Shown here: positions 32,887 to 41,563 of the stretch, piece by piece | Position numbering within the stretch: position 1 is the stretch's first letter | Layout: every line of letters begins with the position of its first letter | Origin: CAYMRL01 sp964473205 | Lineage (GTDB): Bacteria > Deinococcota > Deinococci > Deinococcales > Trueperaceae | Length of the DNA stretch: 64,000 bases | Reading direction: 5' to 3' | Assembly: GCA_964473205.1 (NCBI GenBank) | Contig: CAYYOK010000006.1 | Span: forward strand, 1-64,000 | Notes under the pieces: model-generated | Databases searched by the model: none | Told to the model about the DNA's origin: nothing | The model's input: only the letters and a program-made list of their open reading frames with translations | Position numbers and translations under genes: made by a program

Positions 32887-34446
32887 GTGAAGCGCCTAGC
32901 TCTCGTCCTGTCGCTGCTCACGCTCCTCGCAGCCGCCACCGCCCAACAACGGCACAACTACCTGGCCGTTAACGGCGCGGTTCTCGACGACGCCGGCCCC
33001 TACTACTTCATCGCCCAGGGCGACAGCGGCAACGCGTTCGCCAAGGCCTCGCAGCTCGCCGGCGCCATGGGCTTGAGCGTCGAGTACGTCGCCGAGCAGC
33101 GCCAGCTCGTGTTCTCCGACGACCTGCGCCGGGTCGCGTTCGACGCCACCTCCGACATCGCGGCCGGCTTGGTGAAGCGCGACGGCGTCGTGACGATCTC
33201 ACCGCCCCTGCGGGGCGTGGCCAACCTGGCCAGTCCCATGGCGATACTCGTCGACGGCACGGCCTACGTGGCGATCTCGCCGCTGGTGACGGCGTTCGAC
33301 GGTCTGAGCGACTGGCATGCCGAGAGACGCCTGGTCACCGTCGACACCGCCGACCGGCTCGGCTTCGCGTTGACGCCTCCCAGGACCGGGCTGACGAACG
33401 GCGTCTCGCGCGTCGCGATCGACCTGCCACCCGGCGCCGAGTACGAGGTGGCCGTCGGTGACGGCACCCTGATCGTGGTGTTGCCTGGCGGGCGCGCCCA
33501 GGAGTTCGCTAGAGAGCTCGACGACCCGAACCTCAGAAGCGTGCGGCTGAGCCCCACCGCCGGCGCCACGCGCCTGGTGGTGGAGACGGCCTACGCCCTC
33601 GATCCCGCGGGGCGCGGCTTCGAGGTAGGGACGGTGCCGAAGGCCGACGGCTTCACTCTCTACGTCGACTTCGCGCCGAGCATCGTCGGCGCGGCCGTGC
33701 TCGCGCTGGAGACCCCGACCGAGCCGACCGAGCCTCAGGCGCTGGCCGCCGTGCCGGAGCTGCGCAGGGTGGTCGTGCTCGACGCCGGCCACGGCGCCCA
33801 CGACCCGGGCACCGTCTCCTCTTACGCGATCGAGAAGCACGTGGTGCTGTCGGTGACGCTGAAGCTCAAGGCGCTGCTGGAAGCCAAGGGCATCGAGGTC
33901 GTCCTGACCCGCGAGCGCGACGTGTTCCTGACGCTTCAGCAGCGCTCCGGCTTCGCCACGCCCGAGCGCAACCTGTTCGTGTCGATCCATGCGAACTCGG
34001 CACCGAACGCCAGCGCCACGGGCATCGAGACCTGGGTGTTCGGCGAGCCGCTCGATCCGACCCTGATCGACAGGGCGATCCGCGAGAACGGCGGGGGCGC
34101 CGAGGGCGCCGCGCTGACGGAGCAGGCGCGTCAGGCGGCCACCGAGTTCGCCACCGACATCCTGCGCGAGGCACAGCTCAACTACTCGCTGTCGCTGGCC
34201 GAATCGGTCCAGCGTCACATGGTGGCGGCCACCGGCGCTCGCGATCGCGGCGTGAGGACGAACCTGTTCTACGTGATCAGGACTGCGCGCATCCCTGCCG
34301 TGCTGGTCGAGCTCGGCTTCGTCTCCAACTCCGAGGAGGGCAGCAGGCTGGCCACCGACTCTTACCAGAACACGTTGGCTCAGGCCCTCGCCGACGGCAT
34401 CATGGAGTTCCTCGACAACGGCGGCGGGATGCTGGCACGTCGCTAG
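32887..34446 (+). CDS. N-acetylmuramoyl-L-alanine amidase (Amidase_3)
   Basis: A 519-residue secreted enzyme that cuts the bond between MurNAc and the stem peptide. Signal peptide about 1-19; residues 20-290 form copper-amine-oxidase-like/AMIN-like beta domains that may bind peptidoglycan or septal partners. The catalytic domain starts near 297 with zinc His in VLDAGHGAHDPG, Glu in AIEKHV, His in SIHANS, and catalytic Glu in LVELGFVSN. An insertion of about 55 residues follows the SIHANS region. The FtsX and EnvC-like genes in this window could activate it. Confidence 0.93.
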   Translation: MKRLALVLSLLTLLAAATAQQRHNYLAVNGAVLDDAGPYYFIAQGDSGNAFAKASQLAGAMGLSVEYVAEQRQLVFSDDLRRVAFDATSDIAAGLVKRDGVVTISPPLRGVANLASPMAILVDGTAYVAISPLVTAFDGLSDWHAERRLVTVDTADRLGFALTPPRTGLTNGVSRVAIDLPPGAEYEVAVGDGTLIVVLPGGRAQEFARELDDPNLRSVRLSPTAGATRLVVETAYALDPAGRGFEVGTVPKADGFTLYVDFAPSIVGAAVLALETPTEPTEPQALAAVPELRRVVVLDAGHGAHDPGTVSSYAIEKHVVLSVTLKLKALLEAKGIEVVLTRERDVFLTLQQRSGFATPERNLFVSIHANSAPNASATGIETWVFGEPLDPTLIDRAIRENGGGAEGAALTEQARQAATEFATDILREAQLNYSLSLAESVQRHMVAATGARDRGVRTNLFYVIRTARIPAVLVELGFVSNSEEGSRLATDSYQNTLAQALADGIMEFLDNGGGMLARR

Positions 34447-34464
34447 CAGCGGTAACGCTGGTGC

Positions 34465-34470
34465 TAGCAT
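34465..34470 (+). promoter_or_regulatory. -10-like hexamer upstream of Nudix gene
   Basis: TAGCAT, 9 nt before ATG 34480. Spacing is at the long end of the leaderless type. Confidence 0.4.
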
Positions 34471-34479
34471 GAGCACACG

Positions 34480-35055
34480 ATGCGCTCGCAGGAGCACTCC
34501 ACCGCCGGCCGCGCGCCAGGCGGCGGCACCGACGACAGTGGACAGGGCCCCTCGCTTCCTCCCCCGGCGGACAGCGCCATGACCGCCGAGAGGGGCGCTG
34601 GCGGCGTCGTCTTCGACCGCTCCGGCAACGTGCTGGTGCTGCGCCACGCCAGCGGCCACTGGGTGTTCCCCAAGGGGCACGTCGAGGCCGGTGAGACCGA
34701 GCTGGACACGGCGCTGCGCGAGGTGCGCGAGGAGTCCGGCGTCCTCGCCGAATGCCTCTCCGAGATGCGCTGGCACACGACCTACGTCAACCCGCGCGGC
34801 AGCCGCCGCCTCATCACCTGGTACGCCTGCGAAGCGGTGGACACGAGCCTCCGCCTCGAAGACGCCCTGTTCGTCGAGGGGGGTTTCTTCCCCGCCGAGC
34901 GCGCGCTCGAGCTGCTGAGCCACGGTGCCGATCGCAAGCTGCTCACCGGGGTGCTCGCTTGGCGCCGGTCGCAGCCCGTCGGAGGCGCCGGCGCCGATCG
35001 CGGAGCGGGGCAGGGCGACGACGCTGAACGCCGTGGCGCCGGGGGCGGCAGATGA
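34480..35055 (+). CDS. Nudix hydrolase
   Basis: A 191-residue protein with the Nudix box GHVEAGETELDTALREVREE near residues 66-85 (GxxxxxExxxxxxxREUxEE pattern intact). Residues 1-33 are a low-complexity extension and the C-terminus (about 168-191) is Gly/Ala/Arg-rich. Substrate unknown; diadenosine polyphosphates, ADP-ribose or nucleotides are typical. It could equally start at the internal ATG 34579, which would remove the N-terminal extension. It overlaps the next gene by ATGA. Confidence 0.87.
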   Translation: MRSQEHSTAGRAPGGGTDDSGQGPSLPPPADSAMTAERGAGGVVFDRSGNVLVLRHASGHWVFPKGHVEAGETELDTALREVREESGVLAECLSEMRWHTTYVNPRGSRRLITWYACEAVDTSLRLEDALFVEGGFFPAERALELLSHGADRKLLTGVLAWRRSQPVGGAGADRGAGQGDDAERRGAGGGR

Positions 35056-36071
35056 GCAGCTCGGTCCTCGGGAACACCGGCTCCATCGGCGCCGACGCGG
35101 TGCTCGACGCGCTGCGCACCCTGCGCACCAGCGGCACGCTCGTGGTCTCCGACGCGGCCGGGTCGATGATCTTGCAGCTCGCCAAGGGGCAGGTCGAGGC
35201 GAGCTTCAAGCTCGGCGCCTACCAGCGCCTCGAGGCGCCGCAGCAAGACTTCCACATGCATCCGCACGCGGCCTCCGAGGTGCCGGAGCTGCCGGGACGC
35301 GCTCCCGAGAGCGGCTCGGCGCTGCTGCGCGCGTTGCCGCGCCTGTCGGCTGGTCACCGGCTGCCCGTCGGCGCGGTCGAGCTGAGCAACCTCGTCGAGC
35401 GGCTCAGCGAGCGCTCCTTCACCGGCGTGCTCGGCTTCGAGCGGCCCTCAGAACGCGCCGCCGCCGTCTTCCTCGACGGCAGTATCCGGGCGGCCGTGCA
35501 CGAGAAGGGCGGCCGAGTGCTCGGCCGCGTCGAGGCGCTGCGCGTCATCCAGAAGCTCGGCCGCGAAGCCAAGGACGGCGTCCTGACCCTCGAGCCGCTC
35601 GACCGGTTGATCGCCGGACCTCTGGTGGCGCTGGCGCTCGACAACGTCGCCGCCTCTGGCGACGGGCCGTTCACGGGCGTCGAGGTCGACGACCGCGGCT
35701 ACCGCTTCGTGCGCAACGGCAGCGTGTTCCTGTGCGTGCCCAGCCAGCCGCTTCACAGCGGCCAGCGCTACGCCCTGCCGGCCGGCGCGCCGGGACAGGC
35801 GCCCGAGCTGGCCCTGCCGGCGGAGCCGCCCGGCTGGGAAGACCGCCGCTACGCGCTGACGCTCAGGGGCCGTGACGCCCTCAACCCGATGACGGAGTTG
35901 AACATGACCTTCCAGAACGACCACGGCGAGCTGGGCAAGGCCGTGCTCGAGACCCTCGGCAACGGCGCGACGCTCGAGCAGGCCGCCTCCGACCTGACCC
36001 TGGAGCTCACCGAGCTGAAGCCGTGGCTGGAGCGCCTCGAGGGCGCCGGCTTGATAAGGGCTCGTGGCTGA
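35052..36071 (+). CDS. DUF4388 domain protein
   Basis: A 339-residue protein with a DUF4388/PATAN-like N-terminal domain: LRTSGTLVVSD, LAKGQVEASFKLGAY. A second similar module (about 118-190) has FTGVLGFERPSERAAAVFLDG and RVLGRVEALRV. The C-terminal 60 residues look like a winged-helix-type domain (LGNGATLEQAASDLTLELTE). It sits in a translationally coupled string Nudix-DUF4388-Wzz, which suggests a regulatory link to polysaccharide assembly. It is the second DUF4388 protein in this window. Confidence 0.75.
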   Translation: MSSSVLGNTGSIGADAVLDALRTLRTSGTLVVSDAAGSMILQLAKGQVEASFKLGAYQRLEAPQQDFHMHPHAASEVPELPGRAPESGSALLRALPRLSAGHRLPVGAVELSNLVERLSERSFTGVLGFERPSERAAAVFLDGSIRAAVHEKGGRVLGRVEALRVIQKLGREAKDGVLTLEPLDRLIAGPLVALALDNVAASGDGPFTGVEVDDRGYRFVRNGSVFLCVPSQPLHSGQRYALPAGAPGQAPELALPAEPPGWEDRRYALTLRGRDALNPMTELNMTFQNDHGELGKAVLETLGNGATLEQAASDLTLELTELKPWLERLEGAGLIRARG

Positions 36072-37026
36072 CGGCCCGCGCGACGTGAGCGAAGGACGGC
36101 GCATCGACCAGGACGCTAGTCCACGCAGCGATGAGGTCTCGCTGCGCGAGATCTACCTGACGTTCAGAGCCGGGTTGCCGCTGATCGCGCTGGTGGCGGT
36201 GCTCGCAGGCAGCGTGGCGTTCGGCTTCGTGCTGAGCAAGCCGCGCGTCTACCAGGCGTCGGCGGTGGTGCACGTGCTGCCCACCACCGTCACGCCCGCG
36301 GCGGCTAGCACCGTCGCTCTCAACCCGCCCGTGGGCGTGGACTTGGAGACTTACCGCTCGGCCGCTCAGAGCGACGAGGTCCTCGACGCCACCGGAGCCG
36401 CCGCCGGCGTCGCCAGGGCCGAGTTCGTCGCCCGACTCGAGCTGGCGGCGACCCCAGCCGCGCAGCTCAGCCGCGGCCAGCAGGTCGTCAGGCACAGCGC
36501 GACCATGCGCAGCCCGACCGAGGCGGCCGCCGTGGTCAACGCCTGGGCGGAGGCGACGGTCGCCAGCCTGCGCAGCGTGATGAGCCAGCCTCTCGACTTC
36601 GCGATCGCAGCCGCCGAGGAGGAGATGTCGCGCCGCCAGGTCATGTTCGACGCGGCCAGCGCGACCTGGTCGGAGTTCCTGTCGCGCGACGAGCGCCCTG
36701 CGCTGCGGGCGCGCATCGCCGCCGAGGGCGCCGGAGACACCGCCGCGCTCCGCGCGCAGCTCGCCAGCCTCGAGAGCGAGGCCAGCGCAGCGCAGCGCGA
36801 CCTGGCAGCCGCGCAGCTCGCCTACTACCGCTCCGCTCCGCTGCCCCTGCAGCTGGAGCTGCAGCGCGACCTGGTCGTCCAGAGCGCCTCGGTCGCGGTG
36901 AGAGCCAACGTTCCCGTCGAACCGCGCGGGCGCAACCTGGTCGTGACGACCGTGGCCAGCGCGGTGGTCGCCGGGCTCCTCGCCACCCTCTTCGTGTTCC
37001 TGCGCCGGGCCGTCAGCCCGGCGTGA
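36064..37026 (+). CDS. Wzz-type polysaccharide co-polymerase without kinase domain
   Basis: A 320-residue inner-membrane protein with two TM helices (about 39-60 and 287-310) flanking a periplasmic helical region, the Wzz/chain-length-determinant topology. No Walker motifs are present. GTG 36064 overlaps the DUF4388 gene by 8 nt. It precedes the rml operon and could set chain length for the polymer built in the 37-56 kb locus. Confidence 0.82.
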   Translation: MADGPRDVSEGRRIDQDASPRSDEVSLREIYLTFRAGLPLIALVAVLAGSVAFGFVLSKPRVYQASAVVHVLPTTVTPAAASTVALNPPVGVDLETYRSAAQSDEVLDATGAAAGVARAEFVARLELAATPAAQLSRGQQVVRHSATMRSPTEAAAVVNAWAEATVASLRSVMSQPLDFAIAAAEEEMSRRQVMFDAASATWSEFLSRDERPALRARIAAEGAGDTAALRAQLASLESEASAAQRDLAAAQLAYYRSAPLPLQLELQRDLVVQSASVAVRANVPVEPRGRNLVVTTVASAVVAGLLATLFVFLRRAVSPA

Positions 37027-37068
37027 CGAGCCTCCGGTAGCGGTGCCGCCGGCACGGCTACCCCGCAG

Positions 37069-37818
37069 ATGCCACGGATGCCGGACGCCCGCTTCGCTCA
37101 CGTCTTGCTGACCGGCGGCAGCGGCCGCCTCGGAACCGAGCTGAGGGAGCTGCTGCCTGGCGTCAGGGCGCCGACGCGCGCCGAATGCGACGTCACCGAT
37201 GGCGAGCGCGTGCAGGCTGTGGTCGCCGAGCTCAGGCCCAGGGTGATCGTGCACGCCGCCGCCTACACCGACGTCGCGGGAGCCGAGCGCGACCGGGAGC
37301 GCTGTTGGCGCGTGAACCTGAGCGGCACCCGCCACCTGGCGGAGGCCGCGCGCTCGGTCGGGGCGAAGCTGCTGCACGTCAGCACCGACTACGTGTTCTA
37401 CGGCGACCGGGGCGGCTACTCGGAGGACGACCCGCCCGGCCCCGTGCGCAACTACTACGCGCTCAGCAAGCTGGCCGCCGAGGAGGTGGCGCGCACGGCA
37501 CCGTCTCATCTGGTGCTGCGCACCTCGTTCAGGCCTCGCGCCTGGCCCTATCCCGAGGCCTACGACGATCTCTACACCTCGCAGGACTACGTCGACGTGA
37601 TAGCGCCGGAGGTGGCGCTGGTGATCGGGCGCATCGAAGACGTTCCCTACGACACTCTTCACGTGGCCACCGAACGCAAGAGCGTGCTGGAGCTGGCGCG
37701 TCGCCGCGCGCCGGACGTCAGGCCAGCCAGCAAGTCGTCGGCGCCCGTCGACCTGCCCGACGACGTCTCGCTCGACACGTCGCGCTGGCGGGCGCTGAAG
37801 GCGGCGTGGACCGCGTGA
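37069..37818 (+). CDS. rmlD: dTDP-4-dehydrorhamnose reductase family protein
   Basis: A 249-residue SDR. TGGSGRLG near residues 15-22, HAAAYTDVAGAE (about 62-73), STDYVFYGDRGGY and YYALSK with the YxxxK pair are typical of RmlD, which reduces dTDP-4-keto-L-rhamnose to dTDP-L-rhamnose. It is somewhat shorter than the usual about 280-300 residues. It is first in rmlD-C-B-A, the complete dTDP-L-rhamnose set. Confidence 0.88.
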   Translation: MPRMPDARFAHVLLTGGSGRLGTELRELLPGVRAPTRAECDVTDGERVQAVVAELRPRVIVHAAAYTDVAGAERDRERCWRVNLSGTRHLAEAARSVGAKLLHVSTDYVFYGDRGGYSEDDPPGPVRNYYALSKLAAEEVARTAPSHLVLRTSFRPRAWPYPEAYDDLYTSQDYVDVIAPEVALVIGRIEDVPYDTLHVATERKSVLELARRRAPDVRPASKSSAPVDLPDDVSLDTSRWRALKAAWTA

Positions 37819-38393
37819 CCGTGGGGCGCTTCCACGTCGAGGAGCTGGAGCTTCCCGGCGTCAGGCTGGTGACGCCGCGCGTGCACCGCGACGAGCGCGG
37901 CTTCCTCCTCGAGCGCTGGCGCTTGGACGAGCTGGACGAGCTCCTGGGCAGCGAGCGCTTCGTGCAGGACAACCACTCGCGCTCGGCGCGCGGGGTGCTG
38001 CGCGGCCTGCACTTCCAGCACCCGCCAGCGGCTCAGGGCAAGCTCGTCGGGGTCACGCGCGGCCGCATCTACGACGTCGCCGTCGACCTGCGGCGCGGCT
38101 CGCCGACCTACCGCCGCTGGCTGGGCGTCGAGCTCGACGACGAGGCGCTGCGGCTCCTGTGGGTGCCGCGCGGCTTCGCCCACGGCTTCCTGGCGCTGTC
38201 GGAGAGCGCCGACGTGCTCTACAAGATCGACGCTCGCCACGACCCGGCCGCCGAGGCCGGGATACGATTCGACGACGAGACGCTCGGGATCGACTGGGAG
38301 CGGCACCTGCGCGCCATCGGCGTGGCCCGGCCGCTGGTCTCCGGGCGCGACGCTGCGCTGCCGCGACTGGAGGACGCCGACATCCGGTTCTGA
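37815..38393 (+). CDS. rmlC: dTDP-4-dehydrorhamnose 3,5-epimerase
   Basis: A 192-residue RmlC enzyme. RGLHFQHPP with the catalytic His, DLRRGSPTY and PRGFAHGFLAL are present. GTG 37815 overlaps the rmlD stop by 4 nt (GTGA); GTG 37806 is an in-frame alternative. The stop base is shared with the next ATG. Confidence 0.93.
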   Translation: MTVGRFHVEELELPGVRLVTPRVHRDERGFLLERWRLDELDELLGSERFVQDNHSRSARGVLRGLHFQHPPAAQGKLVGVTRGRIYDVAVDLRRGSPTYRRWLGVELDDEALRLLWVPRGFAHGFLALSESADVLYKIDARHDPAAEAGIRFDDETLGIDWERHLRAIGVARPLVSGRDAALPRLEDADIRF

Positions 38394-39484
38394 TGAGCAA
38401 CGGCACGAGGGACGACGCGAAACCGATCTATCTGGTGACCGGCGCTGCCGGCTTCATCGGCTCGGCGCTGGTGCGACTGCTGGTGGCGCAGCGCGACGCG
38501 CGGGTCGTGAGCGTCGACGCGCTCACCTACGCCGGTGACCTCAGGCGCCTCGATGCCGTCAGCGGCCACGGCGAGCACCGCTTCGTGCAGCTCGACGTGC
38601 GCGACCAGCAGTCCCTCGTCGAGCTGCTGGTAGAGGAGCGGCCGTCGGCGCTGTTCCACCTGGCGGCCGAGACGCACGTAGACCGCTCCATCGACGGCCC
38701 CGAGGCGTTCGTGACCACCAACGTGCTCGGCACCCTGCGCGTGCTCGAGGCCGTCAGGGCGTACTTCGAGCGGATCTCGCGCGCCGAGCAGGAGGCCTTC
38801 AGGCTCGTCAGCGTGTCGACCGACGAGGTCTACGGCAGCCTCGGCCCCGAGGGCGCGTTCAGCGAGGGCTCGGCGTTCGCGCCGCGCTCGCCCTACAGCG
38901 CCAGCAAGGCCGGCGCCGACCACCTCGCGGCCGCCTACTTCCACACCTACGGCCTGCCGGTGGTGATCACGCACGGGTCGAACAACTACGGCCCATACCA
39001 GTTCCCCGAGAAGCTGCTGCCGCTGGCACTGACGCGGGCCCTCGGCGGCGAGAGCGTACCGCTCTACGGCAGCGGCGAGAACGTCCGCGACTGGCTGCAC
39101 GTCGACGACCACGCGCGCGGTCTCCTGGCGGCCGCGCGCCGCGGGCGTCCCGGCGAGACCTACCTGCTGGGCGGCGGCAGCGAGCTGAGCAACCGGGCGC
39201 TCCTCGACCTCGCGCTGGGGCTGCTCGGCGAGCTGGCCCCCGGCCGCGACTACCGCGAGCTGATCGCGCTCGTCGAGGACCGCCCCGGCCACGACCTCCG
39301 CTACGCGGTCGACAGCTCCAAGGCGGCGCGCGAGCTGGGCTGGCGGGCGCTGGTGCCGCTCGAGCAGGGCATGCGCGAGACCGTGAGCTGGTACCTGGGC
39401 AACCGGGAGTGGACGCAGAGCGTGGCCGAAGGGCGCTACGGCCTCGAGCGGCTGGGCGTGGGCTCGGTCGCGAGGGCGCCGTGA
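38393..39484 (+). CDS. rmlB: dTDP-glucose 4,6-dehydratase
   Basis: A 363-residue extended SDR that converts dTDP-glucose to the 4-keto-6-deoxy intermediate. TGAAGFIGS (about 18-26), AAETHVDRSI, STDEVYGS, YSASK (YxxxK) and NNYGPYQFPEKL are all canonical RmlB motifs. ATG overlaps the rmlC stop by one base (TGATG). Confidence 0.96.
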   Translation: MSNGTRDDAKPIYLVTGAAGFIGSALVRLLVAQRDARVVSVDALTYAGDLRRLDAVSGHGEHRFVQLDVRDQQSLVELLVEERPSALFHLAAETHVDRSIDGPEAFVTTNVLGTLRVLEAVRAYFERISRAEQEAFRLVSVSTDEVYGSLGPEGAFSEGSAFAPRSPYSASKAGADHLAAAYFHTYGLPVVITHGSNNYGPYQFPEKLLPLALTRALGGESVPLYGSGENVRDWLHVDDHARGLLAAARRGRPGETYLLGGGSELSNRALLDLALGLLGELAPGRDYRELIALVEDRPGHDLRYAVDSSKAARELGWRALVPLEQGMRETVSWYLGNREWTQSVAEGRYGLERLGVGSVARAP

Positions 39485-39539
39485 GCGCTGCGAGCCGCCT
39501 GCCAGCCTTCGGATCGCGCCCCGGGCCGTCGAGCGCGCG

Positions 39540-40424
39540 ATGAGCGGGGCCCCTCGCAAAGGCATCATCCTGGCCGGCGGCGCCGGTACGCGCCTCTACC
39601 CCGCGACGCTGGGCGTCAGCAAGCAGCTCCTGCCCGTCTACGACAAGCCGATGATCTACTACCCGCTCAGCACGCTGATGTCGGCCGGCGTGCGCGAGGT
39701 GCTGGTCATCTCGACGCCGCGCGACCTGCCGCTGTTCCAGAAACTGCTGGGAGGCGGCTCGCAGTGGGGCATGCGCTTCGACTACGCCGAGCAGCCGCGG
39801 CCCGAAGGCATCGCCCAGGCGCTGCTCATCGGCGAGGAGTTCCTGGCCGGCGCGAGCTGCGCGCTGGTGCTCGGCGACAACCTGTTCCACGGCTACGCGC
39901 TGAGCGGCCTGCTGGAGCAGGCGGCGGCCCTGGACGACGAGGCGACGATCTTCGGCTACGAGGTCAGCGACCCCGAGCGCTACGGCGTGATGAGCTTCGA
40001 CGAGGCGGGGCGTCTAGTCGGCATCGAGGAGAAGCCGCAGCGCCCGGCCAGCCGCTACGCGGTGACCGGCCTCTACTTCTACCCAGCCGACGCGCCGCTG
40101 CTGGCGCGAGAGCTCAGGCCCTCGGACCGCGGCGAGCTGGAGATCACCGACCTCAACCGCCGCTACTTGGGGCAGGGCCGGCTCCGAGCCGAGCTTTTCG
40201 GCCGCGGCATGGCCTGGCTCGACACCGGCACGCACGAGAGCCTGCTGCAGGCCGCGGTGTTCGTGCAGGCGCTGGAGGCGCGGCAAGGGCTGAAGATCGC
40301 CTGCGTCGAGGAGATCGCGTACCGGCGCGGCTGGATCGACGCCGAGCAGGTGCTCGCCCTGGCCGAGGGGCTGCGGGGCAACGCCTACGGGGAGTACCTG
40401 GCAGGTCTGGTGGCTGGGGCGTGA
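39540..40424 (+). CDS. rmlA: Glucose-1-phosphate thymidylyltransferase
   Basis: A 294-residue enzyme that makes dTDP-glucose from dTTP and glucose-1-phosphate. ILAGGAGTRLYPAT (about 10-23), KQLLPVYDKPMIYYPLS and LVLGDNLFHG are diagnostic. It is the last gene of the rml operon, 55 bp after rmlB, and converges with a minus-strand gene two bases away. Confidence 0.96.
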   Translation: MSGAPRKGIILAGGAGTRLYPATLGVSKQLLPVYDKPMIYYPLSTLMSAGVREVLVISTPRDLPLFQKLLGGGSQWGMRFDYAEQPRPEGIAQALLIGEEFLAGASCALVLGDNLFHGYALSGLLEQAAALDDEATIFGYEVSDPERYGVMSFDEAGRLVGIEEKPQRPASRYAVTGLYFYPADAPLLARELRPSDRGELEITDLNRRYLGQGRLRAELFGRGMAWLDTGTHESLLQAAVFVQALEARQGLKIACVEEIAYRRGWIDAEQVLALAEGLRGNAYGEYLAGLVAGA

Positions 40425-40426
40425 CG

Positions 40427-41563
40427 CTAAGAGGCGAGCTCGCGCAGCCGATCCCGCAACAGGTCGCGGCACCTCAGCGCGGCGGCCCGTAGAGATTCGG
40501 GCACCTCGGTGCCCCCGCCTCCCTGACCGAACTCGCGCTCGAGCAGCTCATAGAGCATCCCTGGCTCCAGCCTGGGCAGCGGCAGGCTGGCGTCGGAAGC
40601 TCCCAGCTGACGGTAGAAGCGCTCGATCTTCGGATGGGAGCGCACGGAGAGGACGGGCGTGCCGAGCGTGGCCGCCACGATGCCTACGTGCAGCTTCATC
40701 GTCACGACCAGGTCCAGCCGCGCGAGCAGCGCTGCGAGCGGCCACGGGCGCTGGTAGCGGTAGGCCTCGCAGCGGCCAGGCAGGCGCTCGCTCAGCTCCA
40801 GCGTCGCGGCCTGCTGGCCCGCCGCTCCCTTCTGATCGGTGATGGCGACCACGCGCAGCTCGGGCCTGGCGGCCGCGAACGCGAGCACGTCGTCGATGGC
40901 GGCGGCGTGACCGGCGCCGCGCGCGGAGTCGCCGGTCAGGTGCACGCCCAGGCGCGGCCCGGCAGGAAGTCCTGAGAGCCACCCCTCGATCTCGTCGACG
41001 GCCGAGGCGGGCAGGTCAGATGGCTGCAGGCAGAGCGCCGCATCGGCGCCGAGCTGCAGCCGGTCCTCCGCGACGCCCAAAGCGCGCATGAAGGCGAGCG
41101 ACTCCTCGTCCCTCACCACCACCTGTGAAGCGCGCGCCGTGACCCTCGCCAGCATCCACCTCGGCAGCGCCGCCGAGACGGGGCCGGCGCCGACGCCGTT
41201 GACGATCACCTCGCGGCCCGTCGCGGCAGCGAGCAGGCCGGGAGCCAGGTGCCTGGCGGCCAACCTCGCGCCCCAGCGCCTCCGGTCGGTGGGCGGCTCG
41301 CCGAAGTAGCCTCCGCCGCCGTAGACCAGGGCGTCGGCCCTCAGCAGCGCGCCGTACCCTCGCCCCGCGGGCACGTCGAAGTGATGCGAGGTAGCGGCGG
41401 GCAAGAACGGCATCAGCACCTCCGCGCCCTCGACGGCCTCCCGCAACCACCTGAGGTAGATCTGCATCAGCAGGATGTCGCCGAAGTTGTCGGTGAAGTA
41501 GGAGCCGTGCAGAGCTACCCTGACAGGCCTGTGGCCGGCTGACGGGCTCAAGGGTTCAGCCAC
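40427..41563 (-). CDS. Polysaccharide pyruvyl transferase family protein
   Basis: A 378-residue protein of the CsaB/WcaK-like family, which adds pyruvate ketals to glycans. Features: SYFTDNFGDILL near residues 21-32, YGGGGYFGEPP, and MKLHVGIVAATLGTPVLSV in the C-terminal half. It is last in the eight-gene minus operon and overlaps the flippase gene by 8 nt. Pyruvylated wall polymer is the known ligand for SLH domains in some bacteria; the SLH-like proteins at the left edge are a possible but unproven partner. Confidence 0.85.
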   Translation of the reverse strand: MAEPLSPSAGHRPVRVALHGSYFTDNFGDILLMQIYLRWLREAVEGAEVLMPFLPAATSHHFDVPAGRGYGALLRADALVYGGGGYFGEPPTDRRRWGARLAARHLAPGLLAAATGREVIVNGVGAGPVSAALPRWMLARVTARASQVVVRDEESLAFMRALGVAEDRLQLGADAALCLQPSDLPASAVDEIEGWLSGLPAGPRLGVHLTGDSARGAGHAAAIDDVLAFAAARPELRVVAITDQKGAAGQQAATLELSERLPGRCEAYRYQRPWPLAALLARLDLVVTMKLHVGIVAATLGTPVLSVRSHPKIERFYRQLGASDASLPLPRLEPGMLYELLEREFGQGGGGTEVPESLRAAALRCRDLLRDRLRELAS

